From positions 248,001 through 312,000 of the forward strand of contig NZ_JBGUAZ010000001.1 in assembly GCF_041821085.1 (NCBI RefSeq): a stretch of DNA of 64,000 bases. The letters are read 5' to 3'. Position 1 is the first letter of the stretch; the number at the start of each line of letters is the position of its first letter. The translations under genes and the position numbers were made by a program. The notes beneath the pieces were generated by a model. That model saw only the letters and a list, made by a program, of their open reading frames with translations, was not told the origin of the DNA and ran no database searches. Source of the DNA: Natrinema sp. HArc-T2 (lineage in GTDB: Archaea > Halobacteriota > Halobacteria > Halobacteriales > Natrialbaceae). This document shows, piece after piece, positions 8,543 through 17,984 of the stretch.

Positions 8543-10194
8543 GCACAGGACTCGAACGAGAGACGGCAGTCGAGGTCACCGAAGACGAACTCGAGGCGAT
8601 CGTCGGTGACCGCGCGCTCGCACGCGATGATCATCTGAACGCGCCGGGATTCGTCATCCGCCCGGACGATGTCCAGGACGTCCTCAAAGACCTCCGGGAC
8701 GAGGCCGGGTTCGACCACCTTGCCAATCTGACCGCACAGGAGTATCCGGACCGGTACGAATCGATCTACCACCTCCGGAAGTACGCCGACCCAACGCAAG
8801 AAGTGTCGGTCGTCGTCCCGACCACGACCGACGACCCGGTCAGCCAGACCGCCGAACCCGTCTTCCGCACTGCCGACTGGCACGAACGAGAGGCGTTCGA
8901 CCTCGTCGGCATCGATTACGAGGGTCACCCTGATCCGCGACGGATCCTCCTGCCCGAGACCTGGCAGGGCCATCCGCTCTCGCGAGGCTACGACCAGGAG
9001 AAACCCCAGCTGGTGACGCTGACGGAACACGCCAATCCGATCCAGCCCGACCACCACGACGACGAGTCGGACACGATGTTCCTCAATATCGGGCCACACC
9101 ACCCGGCGACCCACGGTGTGCTCCACATCGAGACGGTGTTAGACGGCGAAACCGTCGTTGACGTCGATCCCGACATCGGCTACCTGCACCGCTGTGAGGA
9201 ACAGATGTGCCAGCAGGGAACCTATCGCCACCAGATCATGCCGTACCCGGACCGCTGGGACTACGTCTCGGCCGGTCTCCTGAACGAGTGGGCCTACGCA
9301 CGCGTCGCCGAAGACCTCGCGGACATCGACGTCCCCGAGTACGCCCAGGTCATCCGGACGATGGGTGCCGAACTCTGCCGGATCGCCTCGCATATGCTCG
9401 CGCTTGCGACGTTCGCACTGGACGTCTACGGCGACTTCACCGCCATCTTCCAGTATGGGATGCGCGATCGCGAGGTCGTCCAGGATATTCTCGAGGACCT
9501 GACCGGCCAGCGGCTCATGTTCAACTACTTCCGACTCGGTGGGGTCGCCTGGGACCTGCCCGAACCCCGCGAGGAGTTCATCGAGAAGACACGCGACTTC
9601 CTCGATGGCCTCCCTGCGAAGGTCGACGAGTACAACGACCTGCTGACCGCAAACGAGATCTTCCAGATCCGGACCCACGACACCGGGATCTTAGAGCCCG
9701 AGGTCGCCAAACAGTACGGCTGTACCGGCCCCGTCGCCCGCGGGTCGGGCATCGACTACGACCTCCGGCGGGACGACCCCTATGGCTACTACGACAACTT
9801 GGAGTGGGACGTCGTCACCGAGGACGGCTGTGACAACTACAGCCGCGTCCTCGTCCGCATGCAGGAGGTCGAGGAGTCCGCGAAGATCATCGAGCAGTGT
9901 CTCGACTTGCTCGAGGACTGGCCCGAGGACGAACGCACTGTCCAGAGCAACGTCCCGCGGACGCTGAAGCCGGACGCGGACACCGAGATCTACCGGAGCG
10001 TCGAGGGAGCGAAAGGGGAACTCGGGATCTACATCCGAGCGGACGGGACGGACAAACCGGGTCGGTTCAAGATCCGGAGTCCGTGTTTCCACAACCTCTC
10101 GGCGCTGCCCGAGATGTCCGAAGGGGAGTACATCCCCGACATGATCGCCTCGCTTGGCAGCCTCGACATCGTCCTCGGAGAGGTGGACCGCTAG
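8539..10194 (+). CDS. nuoCD: Complex I fused subunit C/D
   Basis: A 551-residue fusion. The first about 170 residues are NuoC-like (30-kDa subunit; HEREAFDLVGIDYEGHPDPRRIL signature split around residues 116-140). The rest is NuoD (49-kDa subunit), with FLNIGPHHPATHGV, the YLHRCEEQMCQ segment, GCTGPVARGSG and the C-terminal conserved FKIRSPCFHNL and GSLDIVLGEVDR. NuoD forms the quinone-binding pocket with NuoB and NuoH. C/D fusion is usual in haloarchaea and some bacteria. Overlap with nuoB is four bases and nuoH follows one base after the stop. Confidence 0.96.
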   Translation: MSTGLERETAVEVTEDELEAIVGDRALARDDHLNAPGFVIRPDDVQDVLKDLRDEAGFDHLANLTAQEYPDRYESIYHLRKYADPTQEVSVVVPTTTDDPVSQTAEPVFRTADWHEREAFDLVGIDYEGHPDPRRILLPETWQGHPLSRGYDQEKPQLVTLTEHANPIQPDHHDDESDTMFLNIGPHHPATHGVLHIETVLDGETVVDVDPDIGYLHRCEEQMCQQGTYRHQIMPYPDRWDYVSAGLLNEWAYARVAEDLADIDVPEYAQVIRTMGAELCRIASHMLALATFALDVYGDFTAIFQYGMRDREVVQDILEDLTGQRLMFNYFRLGGVAWDLPEPREEFIEKTRDFLDGLPAKVDEYNDLLTANEIFQIRTHDTGILEPEVAKQYGCTGPVARGSGIDYDLRRDDPYGYYDNLEWDVVTEDGCDNYSRVLVRMQEVEESAKIIEQCLDLLEDWPEDERTVQSNVPRTLKPDADTEIYRSVEGAKGELGIYIRADGTDKPGRFKIRSPCFHNLSALPEMSEGEYIPDMIASLGSLDIVLGEVDR

Positions 10195-10195
10195 C

Positions 10196-11308
10196 ATGAC
10201 CGGCGCACCTGTCGCCGCGACCGCTGTGGCGTCGGCGCTGTCGACGGTCCCGTTGCAGGATACGGTGTTGCTCCCCGAGCGAATCGGGGAGTTGACCGGG
10301 CTCGACGGGCTCGGTCTCGGCGGGGAACTGATCGCGACGCTCGTTTCGGCTGTCGTGATCGGAAGTTTGATGCTGACGATGACTGCACTCGCGGGGCCGT
10401 GGGCGAAACGAAAGATCACCGCCTCGTTTACCGATCGGATCGCAGTCAACCAGCTCGGCCCCTGGGGGATCGGCATTATCATCGTCGACGCCGTGCGGAT
10501 GCTCTCGAAAGAACTCGTGATTCCGGAAGGCGTCGACCGGCCGGCGTACGATCTTGCGCCGATCGTCGTCGTCGCCTCGGCACTCCTTGGCTTTGCCGTC
10601 ATTCCGATGGGCAACGGGATCCACCTCGCAGACCCTGAAGTCGGGCTCGCGTACGTCTTCGCCGTCTCCGGGATCGCCAGCCTCGGGCTGGTGATGGCCG
10701 GCTACTCGTCGGCGAACAAGTACTCGCTGCTCGGCGGACTGCGTGCGGTGGCACAGAACATCGCCTACGAGATCCCGCTGGTCATCACCGGGATGTCGAT
10801 CGTGATCTTCGCCGGTACGCTGCAGCTGGGCGAGATCGTTGCCGCCCAACACGAGACGCTGGTCGAGATCGCGGGCATCTCGATTCCGACGTGGTACGCG
10901 TTCGTCAACCCCTTCGCGTTCGTCCTCTTTCTGGTGGCGAACTTCGCGGAGGTCGGTCGCAACCCCTTCGACACGCCGGAGGCACCGACCGAGATCGTCG
11001 CGGGGTATCAAACCGAGTACTCCTCGGTCTACTTCGTGTTGATCTACCTCGGTGAGTTCCTTCACATCTTCCTCGGTGGGGCGATCATTGCGACGATCTT
11101 CCTCGGTGGGCCCGCAGGCCCTGTCCTGCCGGGCATCGTCTGGTTTATTATCAAGATCTGGGCGGTGTTCTTCGCGACGCAGTGGCTGCGTTCGGCGGTG
11201 CCACGCGTCCGGATCGACCAACTGATCGAGATCGGCTGGAAGGGGCTGCTCGTGCTGGCCTTCGCCAATCTCGTCCTGACTGCGGTAATCGTGGGGCTGA
11301 TAGCATGA
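10196..11308 (+). CDS. nuoH: Complex I membrane subunit H
   Basis: A 370-residue subunit with about eight membrane helices. Loop motifs place it as NuoH: the LGPWG(I) region, AQNIAYEIPLV, the conserved acidic loop FAEVGRNPFDTPEAPTEIVAGYQTEYS (two shorter parts of one loop), and the late SAVPRVRIDQLIEIGWK. NuoH builds the entrance of the quinone chamber. ATG 10196 directly follows the nuoCD stop and is preferred over an upstream in-frame start inside nuoCD. The C-terminus overlaps nuoI by four bases. Confidence 0.95.
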   Translation: MTGAPVAATAVASALSTVPLQDTVLLPERIGELTGLDGLGLGGELIATLVSAVVIGSLMLTMTALAGPWAKRKITASFTDRIAVNQLGPWGIGIIIVDAVRMLSKELVIPEGVDRPAYDLAPIVVVASALLGFAVIPMGNGIHLADPEVGLAYVFAVSGIASLGLVMAGYSSANKYSLLGGLRAVAQNIAYEIPLVITGMSIVIFAGTLQLGEIVAAQHETLVEIAGISIPTWYAFVNPFAFVLFLVANFAEVGRNPFDTPEAPTEIVAGYQTEYSSVYFVLIYLGEFLHIFLGGAIIATIFLGGPAGPVLPGIVWFIIKIWAVFFATQWLRSAVPRVRIDQLIEIGWKGLLVLAFANLVLTAVIVGLIA

Positions 11309-11766
11309 TCGGGATACTCAAATCGATGGCAACGACGATGAAACACGCACTGGACGGCTCCACCTTCACAGTGGAGTATCCGGAGACTGCACCGGACGTC
11401 TCGCCGCGCTTTCGCGGCGTCCACAAGTTCAGCCAGGAGCGGTGTATCTGGTGTCGGCAGTGTGAGAACGTCTGTCCGAACGATACGATCCAGATCGTCA
11501 CGAACGATCAACGACAGGGCGAACAGTACAACCTCCACATCGGCCAGTGTATCTACTGCCGGCTCTGCGAGGAGGTCTGCCCCGTCGACGCCATCCTGCT
11601 CACGGAGAACTTCGAGTTCACCGCGGACACGAAACACGATTTCGTCTACAACAAAGAGCAGCTGAAGGCAGTGCCGTGGTACAAAGACATCGACCCACTC
11701 GCCGCCCGCGAACCCGATCGGGACGCGTGGGTCGGTGAGGGTGAAGGAGAGGTCGATTACCAGTAA
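11305..11766 (+). CDS. nuoI: Complex I subunit I (two [4Fe-4S] clusters)
   Basis: A 153-residue ferredoxin-type subunit. It has two complete CxxCxxCxxxCP motifs: Cys 47, 50, 53, 57 (RCIWCRQCENVCP) and Cys 82, 85, 88, 92 (QCIYCRLCEEVCP). They hold clusters N6a and N6b that wire the peripheral arm to NuoB. Because no NuoE, F or G genes lie in this operon, NuoI is the most peripheral electron-accepting subunit encoded here. ATG 11305 overlaps the nuoH stop (ATGA). Confidence 0.96.
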   Translation: MIGILKSMATTMKHALDGSTFTVEYPETAPDVSPRFRGVHKFSQERCIWCRQCENVCPNDTIQIVTNDQRQGEQYNLHIGQCIYCRLCEEVCPVDAILLTENFEFTADTKHDFVYNKEQLKAVPWYKDIDPLAAREPDRDAWVGEGEGEVDYQ

Positions 11767-11807
11767 CGGGTCCGCCCGTCCCGCAAACGGGCAGTAACTA
11801 CCAATAC

Positions 11808-12080
11808 ATGAACTACGAGCTGATCGCGTTCGCGCTGTTTGCGTTACTTACGCTTGCCAGCGCGGTGGGTGTCGTGCTCATGCAGGACCCGTGGCATTCG
11901 GCGCTCCTGCTGGGCGTGGCGCTGCTCAGCGTGGCAATCCATTACGTGATGCTGGCGGCCGAATTCGTCGCCATGATGCAGGTTCTCGTCTACGTCGGCG
12001 GGGTCCTCGTCCTCATCACGTTCGCTGTCATGTTGACCCAGCGCGACGATTCCGACACGGACGAGGTGGTACAGGCATGA
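11808..12080 (+). CDS. nuoJ1: Complex I subunit J, N-terminal part (separate gene)
   Basis: A 90-residue protein with three hydrophobic helices (about 2-22, 27-50 and 53-76) ending in QRDDSDTDEVVQA. It corresponds to the first half of bacterial NuoJ: the VVLMQDPWHSALLL and MMQVLVYVGGVLVLITFAVML segments are conserved. In haloarchaea NuoJ is split into two consecutive genes, and this is the first. A 41-base gap separates it from nuoI; the stop overlaps nuoJ2 by four bases. Confidence 0.93.
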   Translation: MNYELIAFALFALLTLASAVGVVLMQDPWHSALLLGVALLSVAIHYVMLAAEFVAMMQVLVYVGGVLVLITFAVMLTQRDDSDTDEVVQA

Positions 12081-12529
12081 CGACCGGACCGAAACTCCGA
12101 CTCGGCAAGACGCTGGTCCCGGGACTGCTCGCCGTCGGGCTGTTCGGCGTGATGGCGCTGATCACGCTGAATACGGCCTTCGAGCCGATGACAACGGCCG
12201 CAGGGGCTGGCTTCCCCAATGATATCTCGATCACAGCCGAACTCGGCTACGCGCTGTTCGGCTTCGACGAGCTCCAGCAGATCGGCGGCACCGAACCGTT
12301 CCTCGCCGCCGTCTTGCTCGTCGCCGTCGCACTTGACGCCGCACTCGATGCCTCGCTCGTCCTCGCCAAGCGCGAGGACGAAGGCGAGCCCGTCTCCGCG
12401 CTCGCAAGCGCTGGCGAGGAAGCGAGCACGACTGGCGGCCCGACGCCGGCAGTCACCGACGGTGGGACCGACGACTCGAGTGCCGACACGACCGGCCAGT
12501 CCGCAGCCACTGGAGGTAACAATCGATGA
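12077..12529 (+). CDS. nuoJ2: Complex I subunit J, C-terminal part (separate gene)
   Basis: A 150-residue protein with two hydrophobic segments (about 12-32 and 65-93), the second containing LLVAVALDAALDASLVLAKRE. These are followed by a Ser/Thr/Asp/Gly-rich cytoplasmic tail of about 50 residues (EEASTTGGPTP...). It is the second half of the split NuoJ. The ATG at 12077 overlaps the nuoJ1 stop, which supports this start over the longer open frame. The disordered acidic tail is typical of salt-in proteins, and I see no further motif in it. Confidence 0.88.
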   Translation: MTTGPKLRLGKTLVPGLLAVGLFGVMALITLNTAFEPMTTAAGAGFPNDISITAELGYALFGFDELQQIGGTEPFLAAVLLVAVALDAALDASLVLAKREDEGEPVSALASAGEEASTTGGPTPAVTDGGTDDSSADTTGQSAATGGNNR

Positions 12530-12831
12530 CCGTCGACGTGCAGTATTACGTGATGCTGTCGATGGCAGTGTTCTGTATCGGGCTGTTCGGGGTGTTGACG
12601 CGTCGTAACGCACTGTTGTTCCTGATGTCCGTCGAACTCATGTTGAACGCGGCCAATATCAATTTGATCGCGTTCTCGTTCTATCACGGCAACCTCACCG
12701 GGCAGCTGTTCGCGCTGTTTACCATGGCGCTGGCTGCCGCTGAGGTGGCCGTCGGACTCGGGATCATCTTGGTGTTGTATCGTAACTTCCGTGACGTCGA
12801 CGTTACGGTTCCAACGACGATGAGGTGGTAA
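12526..12831 (+). CDS. nuoK: Complex I subunit K
   Basis: A 101-residue membrane subunit with three helices (about 5-23, 28-50 and 60-84). The NuoK pattern is clear: GVLTRRNALLFLMSVELMLNAANINLIAF with a membrane glutamate in helix 2, then the second membrane glutamate in LAAAEVAVGLGIILVLYRN. These carboxylates belong to the proton path near the E-channel. It overlaps nuoJ2 by four bases; nuoL begins one base after the stop. Confidence 0.95.
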   Translation: MTVDVQYYVMLSMAVFCIGLFGVLTRRNALLFLMSVELMLNAANINLIAFSFYHGNLTGQLFALFTMALAAAEVAVGLGIILVLYRNFRDVDVTVPTTMRW

Positions 12832-12832
12832 G

Positions 12833-14890
12833 ATGGCAGCAACAGCAACAGGACCGTTCGGATTCGCACCGGCGATCGCAGTGCTTCCGCTCGTGGCCTT
12901 CGTCGTCACGCTGCTCTTTGGGAAGCACTTGCCGAAGAAAGGCGCACTCCCGGGCATCATCGCGACGGCAGGGTCGCTGCTGATCTCGCTCGTGATGTTC
13001 GCGGCAGTCGGCGGCGGGAACGCACATCACACGACGCTGTACGAGTGGACGGCCGGCGCAGCCGCAAGCGAGACCGGCGCCGAGGGAGTTGCCTTCACGT
13101 TCGGGATCCTGATCGATCCGCTCTCGGCGCTCATGCTCGTGATCGTCTCGCTGGTCGCCTTGCTCGTCCACGTCTTCAGTCTCGGCTACATGAACGCCGA
13201 AGGCGAGACCGGGCTCCCGCGATACTACGCCGAACTCGGGCTCTTTACGTTCAGCATGCTCGCCTTTGTCTTCGCGGACAACCTGCTGATGGCGTTCATG
13301 TTCTTCGAACTCGTCGGGCTGTGTTCGTACCTGCTGATCGGCTTCTGGTTCCGCACGGAATCGGCTCCCTCGGCAGCGAAGAAGGCGTTCCTGGTCACTC
13401 GCTTCGGTGACTACTTCTTCCTGATCGGGGTCGTCGCCATCGCGGCGACGTTCGGCACGGTCGGCTTCGCCGGCGAGGGCTCGTTCGTCACCGCCGCCGA
13501 AACCGCGATCGACGACGGCGCGACGCTGTTCGGCTTCGACGCCCAGACCTGGGTGACGATCACCGGGTTGCTCGTGTTAGGCGGGGTGCTCGGCAAGTCG
13601 GCACAGTTCCCGTTCCACACCTGGCTGCCTGACGCGATGGAGGGTCCGACCACCGTCTCCGCGCTTATCCACGCAGCGACGATGGTCGCGGCCGGTGTCT
13701 ATCTCGTCGCGCGGATGTTCGGCTACTACGCACTGAGTCCGACCGCGCTTTCGATCATCGCCTTCGTCGGCGGCTTTACCGCGCTCTTTGCGGCGACGAT
13801 GGCCGTCGTCAAAGACGACGTCAAACAGGTGCTGGCGTATTCAACGATCAGCCAGTACGGCTACATGATGCTCGGGCTGGGCGTCGGCGGCTACGTCGCC
13901 GGCGTCTTCCACCTCATGAACCACGCCTTCTTCAAAGCGCTCCTGTTCCTCGGGGCCGGGGCCGTCATCATCCTGATGCACCACGAACAGGACATGTGGA
14001 AGATGGGCGGGCTCAAGAACAAAGCGCCCGTCGTCTACTACACGTTCCTCGCCGGCGCGCTCGCGCTCGCGGGGATCGTTCCGTTCTCCGGCTTCTGGTC
14101 GAAAGACGAGGTGCTGTTCGATGCACTGGCCGTCGGCCTTGACGAACCAGTCATCCTCGCGGCTTACGCGATGGGACTGATCGCGGTGTTCTTCACCGGC
14201 TTCTACACGTTCCGGATGGTCTTCCTGACCTTCCACGGCGAACCCCGTTCCGAGGCCGCTGAGGACCCACACCCGGTCGGCTGGCCGGTCAAGCTCCCGC
14301 TTCTCACACTCGGGACGCTCGCAGCCGTCGCCGGCTTCGTGAACCTCGCTCCCGTCGCGAGCCTGTTCGACCTCGAGATCACGTTCCTCGAGTTCTGGCT
14401 CGACGGCGAGTACGGCTACGTCGAGGGACTGACCTACCACGCGTACCACGACACGGTCGCCGAGATGGCCTTCGAGGAGAGCTACATCGGCTCCGAGACG
14501 ACGACGATGCTGTTGAGTGCGGGCCTGTCGCTTGGGCTTGCACTGGCCGGCGCGTTCACCGCACACACGCTGTATAACGTGCCGGAGCCATCCCGCCACA
14601 CGCAGAAACTCGGTGGGGCGTACAACGTCCTGCGAAGCAACTACTACCAGGACGAGTACCAGGTCTGGCTCGCGGAGGGCCTGACACTGCCAGTGGCTCG
14701 AGCCGCCGACCGGTTCGACCAGACGGTCATCGACGGGTTTGTCAACGGCACGTCGACAGTGAGTCTGTTCAGCAGTAACTGGGTGAAACGCATCCAGACG
14801 GGTATCGTAACTAACTACGCGGCGTTGCTGGTGGCCGGGTTCATCGGCTTACTGCTGATTCTCGGCGCTCTCGGAGGGTGGTTCGCATGA
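12833..14890 (+). CDS. nuoL: Complex I proton-pumping subunit L
   Basis: A 685-residue Mrp-antiporter-like subunit with about 15-16 helices, one of the three proton pumps of the membrane arm. Signature regions are MFFELVGLCSYLLIGFWF with the key helix-5 glutamate, FPFHTWLPDAMEGPTTVSALIHAATMVAAGVYL, and the lysine-containing VKDDVKQVLAYSTISQYGYM, all in the order expected. The long C-terminal extension that forms the lateral helix is present (roughly from residue 500). The stop codon overlaps the nuoM ATG. Confidence 0.96.
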   Translation: MAATATGPFGFAPAIAVLPLVAFVVTLLFGKHLPKKGALPGIIATAGSLLISLVMFAAVGGGNAHHTTLYEWTAGAAASETGAEGVAFTFGILIDPLSALMLVIVSLVALLVHVFSLGYMNAEGETGLPRYYAELGLFTFSMLAFVFADNLLMAFMFFELVGLCSYLLIGFWFRTESAPSAAKKAFLVTRFGDYFFLIGVVAIAATFGTVGFAGEGSFVTAAETAIDDGATLFGFDAQTWVTITGLLVLGGVLGKSAQFPFHTWLPDAMEGPTTVSALIHAATMVAAGVYLVARMFGYYALSPTALSIIAFVGGFTALFAATMAVVKDDVKQVLAYSTISQYGYMMLGLGVGGYVAGVFHLMNHAFFKALLFLGAGAVIILMHHEQDMWKMGGLKNKAPVVYYTFLAGALALAGIVPFSGFWSKDEVLFDALAVGLDEPVILAAYAMGLIAVFFTGFYTFRMVFLTFHGEPRSEAAEDPHPVGWPVKLPLLTLGTLAAVAGFVNLAPVASLFDLEITFLEFWLDGEYGYVEGLTYHAYHDTVAEMAFEESYIGSETTTMLLSAGLSLGLALAGAFTAHTLYNVPEPSRHTQKLGGAYNVLRSNYYQDEYQVWLAEGLTLPVARAADRFDQTVIDGFVNGTSTVSLFSSNWVKRIQTGIVTNYAALLVAGFIGLLLILGALGGWFA

Positions 14891-16413
14891 TGCTAGAAGC
14901 GCTTATCGCAGTCGCACTGGTCGGCGCGTTGGTCACGTTCGTCGCGCCGAATCGAATCGCTGGCAAACTCGCCTTCGCCATCAGCCTCGTGCCGGCGGCG
15001 CTGTCGCTGTGGCTGTTCGCTGCCTTCGACGGCAGCGGCAACGCCTTGCTCGACGGCGACCTGGCGTTCGAATCACAGGCGGCGTGGCTCGAGATCGGCG
15101 ACTACTCGATCTCGTGGTTCGTCGGCCTCGACGGGATCAGCCTGCCGCTGGTCGTTCTGACGACGATCCTCTGTACGCTGGCGATCGTTAGCTCGTGGAC
15201 GCCGATCGACGAGCGCGAGTCGCAGTTCTACGGGCTGATCCTCTTTATCGAGGCGATGTTGATCGGCGTCTTCTCGGCGCTCGATTTCTTCCTGTGGTTC
15301 GTCTTCTGGGAGGCAGTTCTGATCCCGATGTACCTGCTGATCGGCATCTGGGGCGGCCCGCGTCGCAAGTACGCCGCGATCAAGTTCTTCGTCTACACGA
15401 ACGTGGCGTCGCTGGTGATGTTCGGGTCGTTCGTCACGCTCGTCTTCGGGCTCGGCGACTCGGTCACCTCCTTTGGGCTGCCCGAGATCGCGACCGCGAT
15501 GCTCGCCGGCGGTCCCGAGGGCTTCTTCGGCTTGAGCGGGACGACGCTCGCGTCGCTTGCGTTCATCGGCATGTTCCTCGGCTTTGCGGTGAAGGTGCCA
15601 GTGGTGCCGTTCCACACGTGGCTCCCGGACGCTCACGTCGAGGCCCCCACGCCAGCGTCGATTCTGCTGGCCGGCGTGCTGCTGAAGATGGGGACCTATG
15701 CCCTGCTTCGGTTCAACTTCACGATGTTCCCCGAGCAGGTCGAAGCATACGCGGTGCCGATCGCGGCGATCGCCGTCATCAGCGTCATCTACGGCGCGAT
15801 GTTGGCACTCGCCCAGACCGACCTCAAACGGATCGTCGCGTATTCGTCCGTCTCGTCGATGGGCTACGTCATCCTCGGACTGGTCGCGTACACCCAGTTC
15901 GGGGTCGGCGGCGCGACCTTCCAGATGGTCTCCCACGGCCTGATCTCCGGACTGATGTTCATGTCGGTCGGCGTCATCTACAACGCGACCCACACCCGGA
16001 TGGTCACCGATATGTCCGGGATGGCAGACCGGATGCCGATCGCCGTCGGCGTGTTGATCGCCGGCGCGTTCGGCTACATGGGGCTGCCGCTGATGAGCGG
16101 CTTCGCCGCCGAGTACTTCATCTTCTTCGGCTCGTTCGGCTCTGAGCTGCTCGCATACTCGGCGCTGTTTACCTCGTTGGCGATGTTCGGCATCGTCATC
16201 GTCGCGGGCTACCTGCTGTTCGCGCTCCAGCGGACGGTGTTCGGACCGTATCGACTCGAGACCGACTACGAGGTCGGTCGCGCCCCCGTCCACGACGTCG
16301 CGTCGATGATCGTCCTGCTGGGACTGATCATCACCCTCGGCGTGGCCCCTGACCTGATCTTCACCATGATAACAGATGCGATCGATCCGATCATTCAGGG
16401 AGGTGGACTCTGA
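14887..16413 (+). CDS. nuoM: Complex I proton-pumping subunit M
   Basis: A 508-residue antiporter-like subunit, the second proton channel of the membrane arm, with about 14 helices. Conserved points are FLWFVFWEAVLIPMYLLIG (helix-5 glutamate), VPFHTWLPDAHVEAPTPASILLAGVLLKMGTYAL and LAQTDLKRIVAYSSVSSMGYV. ATG 14887 shares bases with the nuoL stop (ATGA) and is preferred to an in-frame GTG nine bases upstream. The last base of its stop codon is the first base of the nuoN ATG, so the genes are tightly coupled. Confidence 0.96.
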   Translation: MMLEALIAVALVGALVTFVAPNRIAGKLAFAISLVPAALSLWLFAAFDGSGNALLDGDLAFESQAAWLEIGDYSISWFVGLDGISLPLVVLTTILCTLAIVSSWTPIDERESQFYGLILFIEAMLIGVFSALDFFLWFVFWEAVLIPMYLLIGIWGGPRRKYAAIKFFVYTNVASLVMFGSFVTLVFGLGDSVTSFGLPEIATAMLAGGPEGFFGLSGTTLASLAFIGMFLGFAVKVPVVPFHTWLPDAHVEAPTPASILLAGVLLKMGTYALLRFNFTMFPEQVEAYAVPIAAIAVISVIYGAMLALAQTDLKRIVAYSSVSSMGYVILGLVAYTQFGVGGATFQMVSHGLISGLMFMSVGVIYNATHTRMVTDMSGMADRMPIAVGVLIAGAFGYMGLPLMSGFAAEYFIFFGSFGSELLAYSALFTSLAMFGIVIVAGYLLFALQRTVFGPYRLETDYEVGRAPVHDVASMIVLLGLIITLGVAPDLIFTMITDAIDPIIQGGGL

Positions 16414-17939
16414 TGGCACTCGTCCAACTTCCCGAGTGGGCGGCACTCGCTCCGGCGCTGCTTCTGGCAGGGACGGCACTCGTGCTCTTCCTGTTCGATA
16501 GCATCAATCCGGGATCGACGAACCGCGCGTTGCTTGCTGGCACCGCCGTCGCCGGCTCGCTAGCCTCGCTCGCCGTCGCCGTCTGGTATCTCGCTGCCGG
16601 CGTCGGTGCGACCGGGATCGAAAACTACGGCGTCGTCGACGTCATGAACGGCCAGTTCGTCGTCGACCAGTTGGCGCTGTACTTCATGATCATCATCTCG
16701 ATCGTCACCGCCCTCGTCGCAGTGGCGAGCTACGACTACCTGCGCGATCACACCTACCAGGCCGAGTACTACTCGCTGGTCATCCTCGCGGCGACCGGGA
16801 TGTCGATGATCGCGGTCTCGAACAGCCTCGTGACGATCTTCATCGCACTCGAGCTGACGAGCCTGCCGTCGTACGCGCTGGTCGCGATCCTGAAAGACAA
16901 CCGCGGCAGCGTCGAAGCCGGCCTCAAGTACTTCCTGATCGGTGCGCTGTCGTCGGCGATCTTCGTCTACGGTGTCTCGCTGGTCTACGGTGCGACCGGC
17001 TCGCTGCAACTCGAGGCCGTCGCGGATAACCTCAGTGCAGCCGGCGAGATGGGTGGCCTCCTCGGGCTTGGCATCCTCATGCTGATCGGCGGGGTCGCGT
17101 TCAAGACTGCGAGCGTCCCGTTCCACTTCTGGGCCCCCGAGGCCTACGAGGGTGCCCCAGCACCGATCTCGGCATTCCTCTCGTCGGCCTCGAAGGCCGC
17201 CGGCTTCGTGCTCGCGATCCGCGTGTTCACGACGGCGTTCCCGCTCGAGGCGACGACTGCCGTCATCGGCGTCGACTGGACGGTGGCGTTCGTCATCCTC
17301 GCGATCGTCACGATGACGCTCGGGAACTTCGCGGCGGCGACCCAGGAGAACGTCAAGCGGATGCTCGCGTACTCCTCGATCGGGCACGCTGGCTACGTGC
17401 TGATCGGGCTGGCGGCCCTCTCGACTGAGGCCGGCGACCTCGTCATGGGCGCGGCCATGATGCACCTGCTGGTTTATGGCTTCATGAACACGGGTGCGTT
17501 CCTGTTCGTCGCGCTGGCCGAGTACTGGGGCGTCGGTCCCACGTTCGAGGATTACAACGGCCTCTCGAAACAGGCACCCTTCGCCTCGGCGGCGATGGCC
17601 GTGTTCATGTTCAGCCTCGCCGGCGTGCCGCCGTTTGGCGGCTTCTGGAGCAAGTACCTGCTCTACACCGAGACGGTCAACGCGGCCGCGGACAACACGA
17701 TCTTGCTCGTCCTCGCCGCCGCGCTCGTCGTCAACAGCGCACTCTCGCTGTACTACTACTCGCGGCTGGTCAAGGCGCTCTGGATCGAGGAGCCGCTTCT
17801 CGACCGGGATCGTCTCGCTCAGCCGACCGGGCTCTACGCGGCGATCATCGCCGCTGCCGTGATGACGGTCGTCATCCTGCCGGCGTTCGATCCGATCGCG
17901 TCTGCCGCACTCGAGGCGGCAGCAGCGGTCGTGGGCTAA
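16413..17939 (+). CDS. nuoN: Complex I proton-pumping subunit N
   Basis: A 508-residue antiporter-like subunit, the third proton channel, adjacent to NuoJ/K in the assembled complex. Markers are FIALELTSLPSYALVAI, FKTASVPFHFWAPEAYEGAPAPISAFLSSASKAAGFVLAI (one loop and helix) and TQENVKRMLAYSSIGHAGYVLIG. This is the last gene of the operon: 45 bases of non-coding sequence follow, then an unrelated DHH gene with its own promoter-like box. Confidence 0.96.
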   Translation: MALVQLPEWAALAPALLLAGTALVLFLFDSINPGSTNRALLAGTAVAGSLASLAVAVWYLAAGVGATGIENYGVVDVMNGQFVVDQLALYFMIIISIVTALVAVASYDYLRDHTYQAEYYSLVILAATGMSMIAVSNSLVTIFIALELTSLPSYALVAILKDNRGSVEAGLKYFLIGALSSAIFVYGVSLVYGATGSLQLEAVADNLSAAGEMGGLLGLGILMLIGGVAFKTASVPFHFWAPEAYEGAPAPISAFLSSASKAAGFVLAIRVFTTAFPLEATTAVIGVDWTVAFVILAIVTMTLGNFAAATQENVKRMLAYSSIGHAGYVLIGLAALSTEAGDLVMGAAMMHLLVYGFMNTGAFLFVALAEYWGVGPTFEDYNGLSKQAPFASAAMAVFMFSLAGVPPFGGFWSKYLLYTETVNAAADNTILLVLAAALVVNSALSLYYYSRLVKALWIEEPLLDRDRLAQPTGLYAAIIAAAVMTVVILPAFDPIASAALEAAAAVVG

Positions 17940-17984
17940 CGTGACCCGGTAGTTTTTACCCCTCGGGGTCGCAACCGGCGACAA

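Noticed and set aside
10067-11221. 384-codon leftward open frame opposite nuoH
   Set aside because: Shadow of nuoH; Arg/Asp-rich without folded-domain character.
15073-17984. Two long leftward open frames (468 and 474 codons) opposite nuoM and nuoN
   Set aside because: Antisense shadows with Arg/His/Asp-rich composition and no hydrophobic or domain pattern, while the forward frames are clear complex I subunits.
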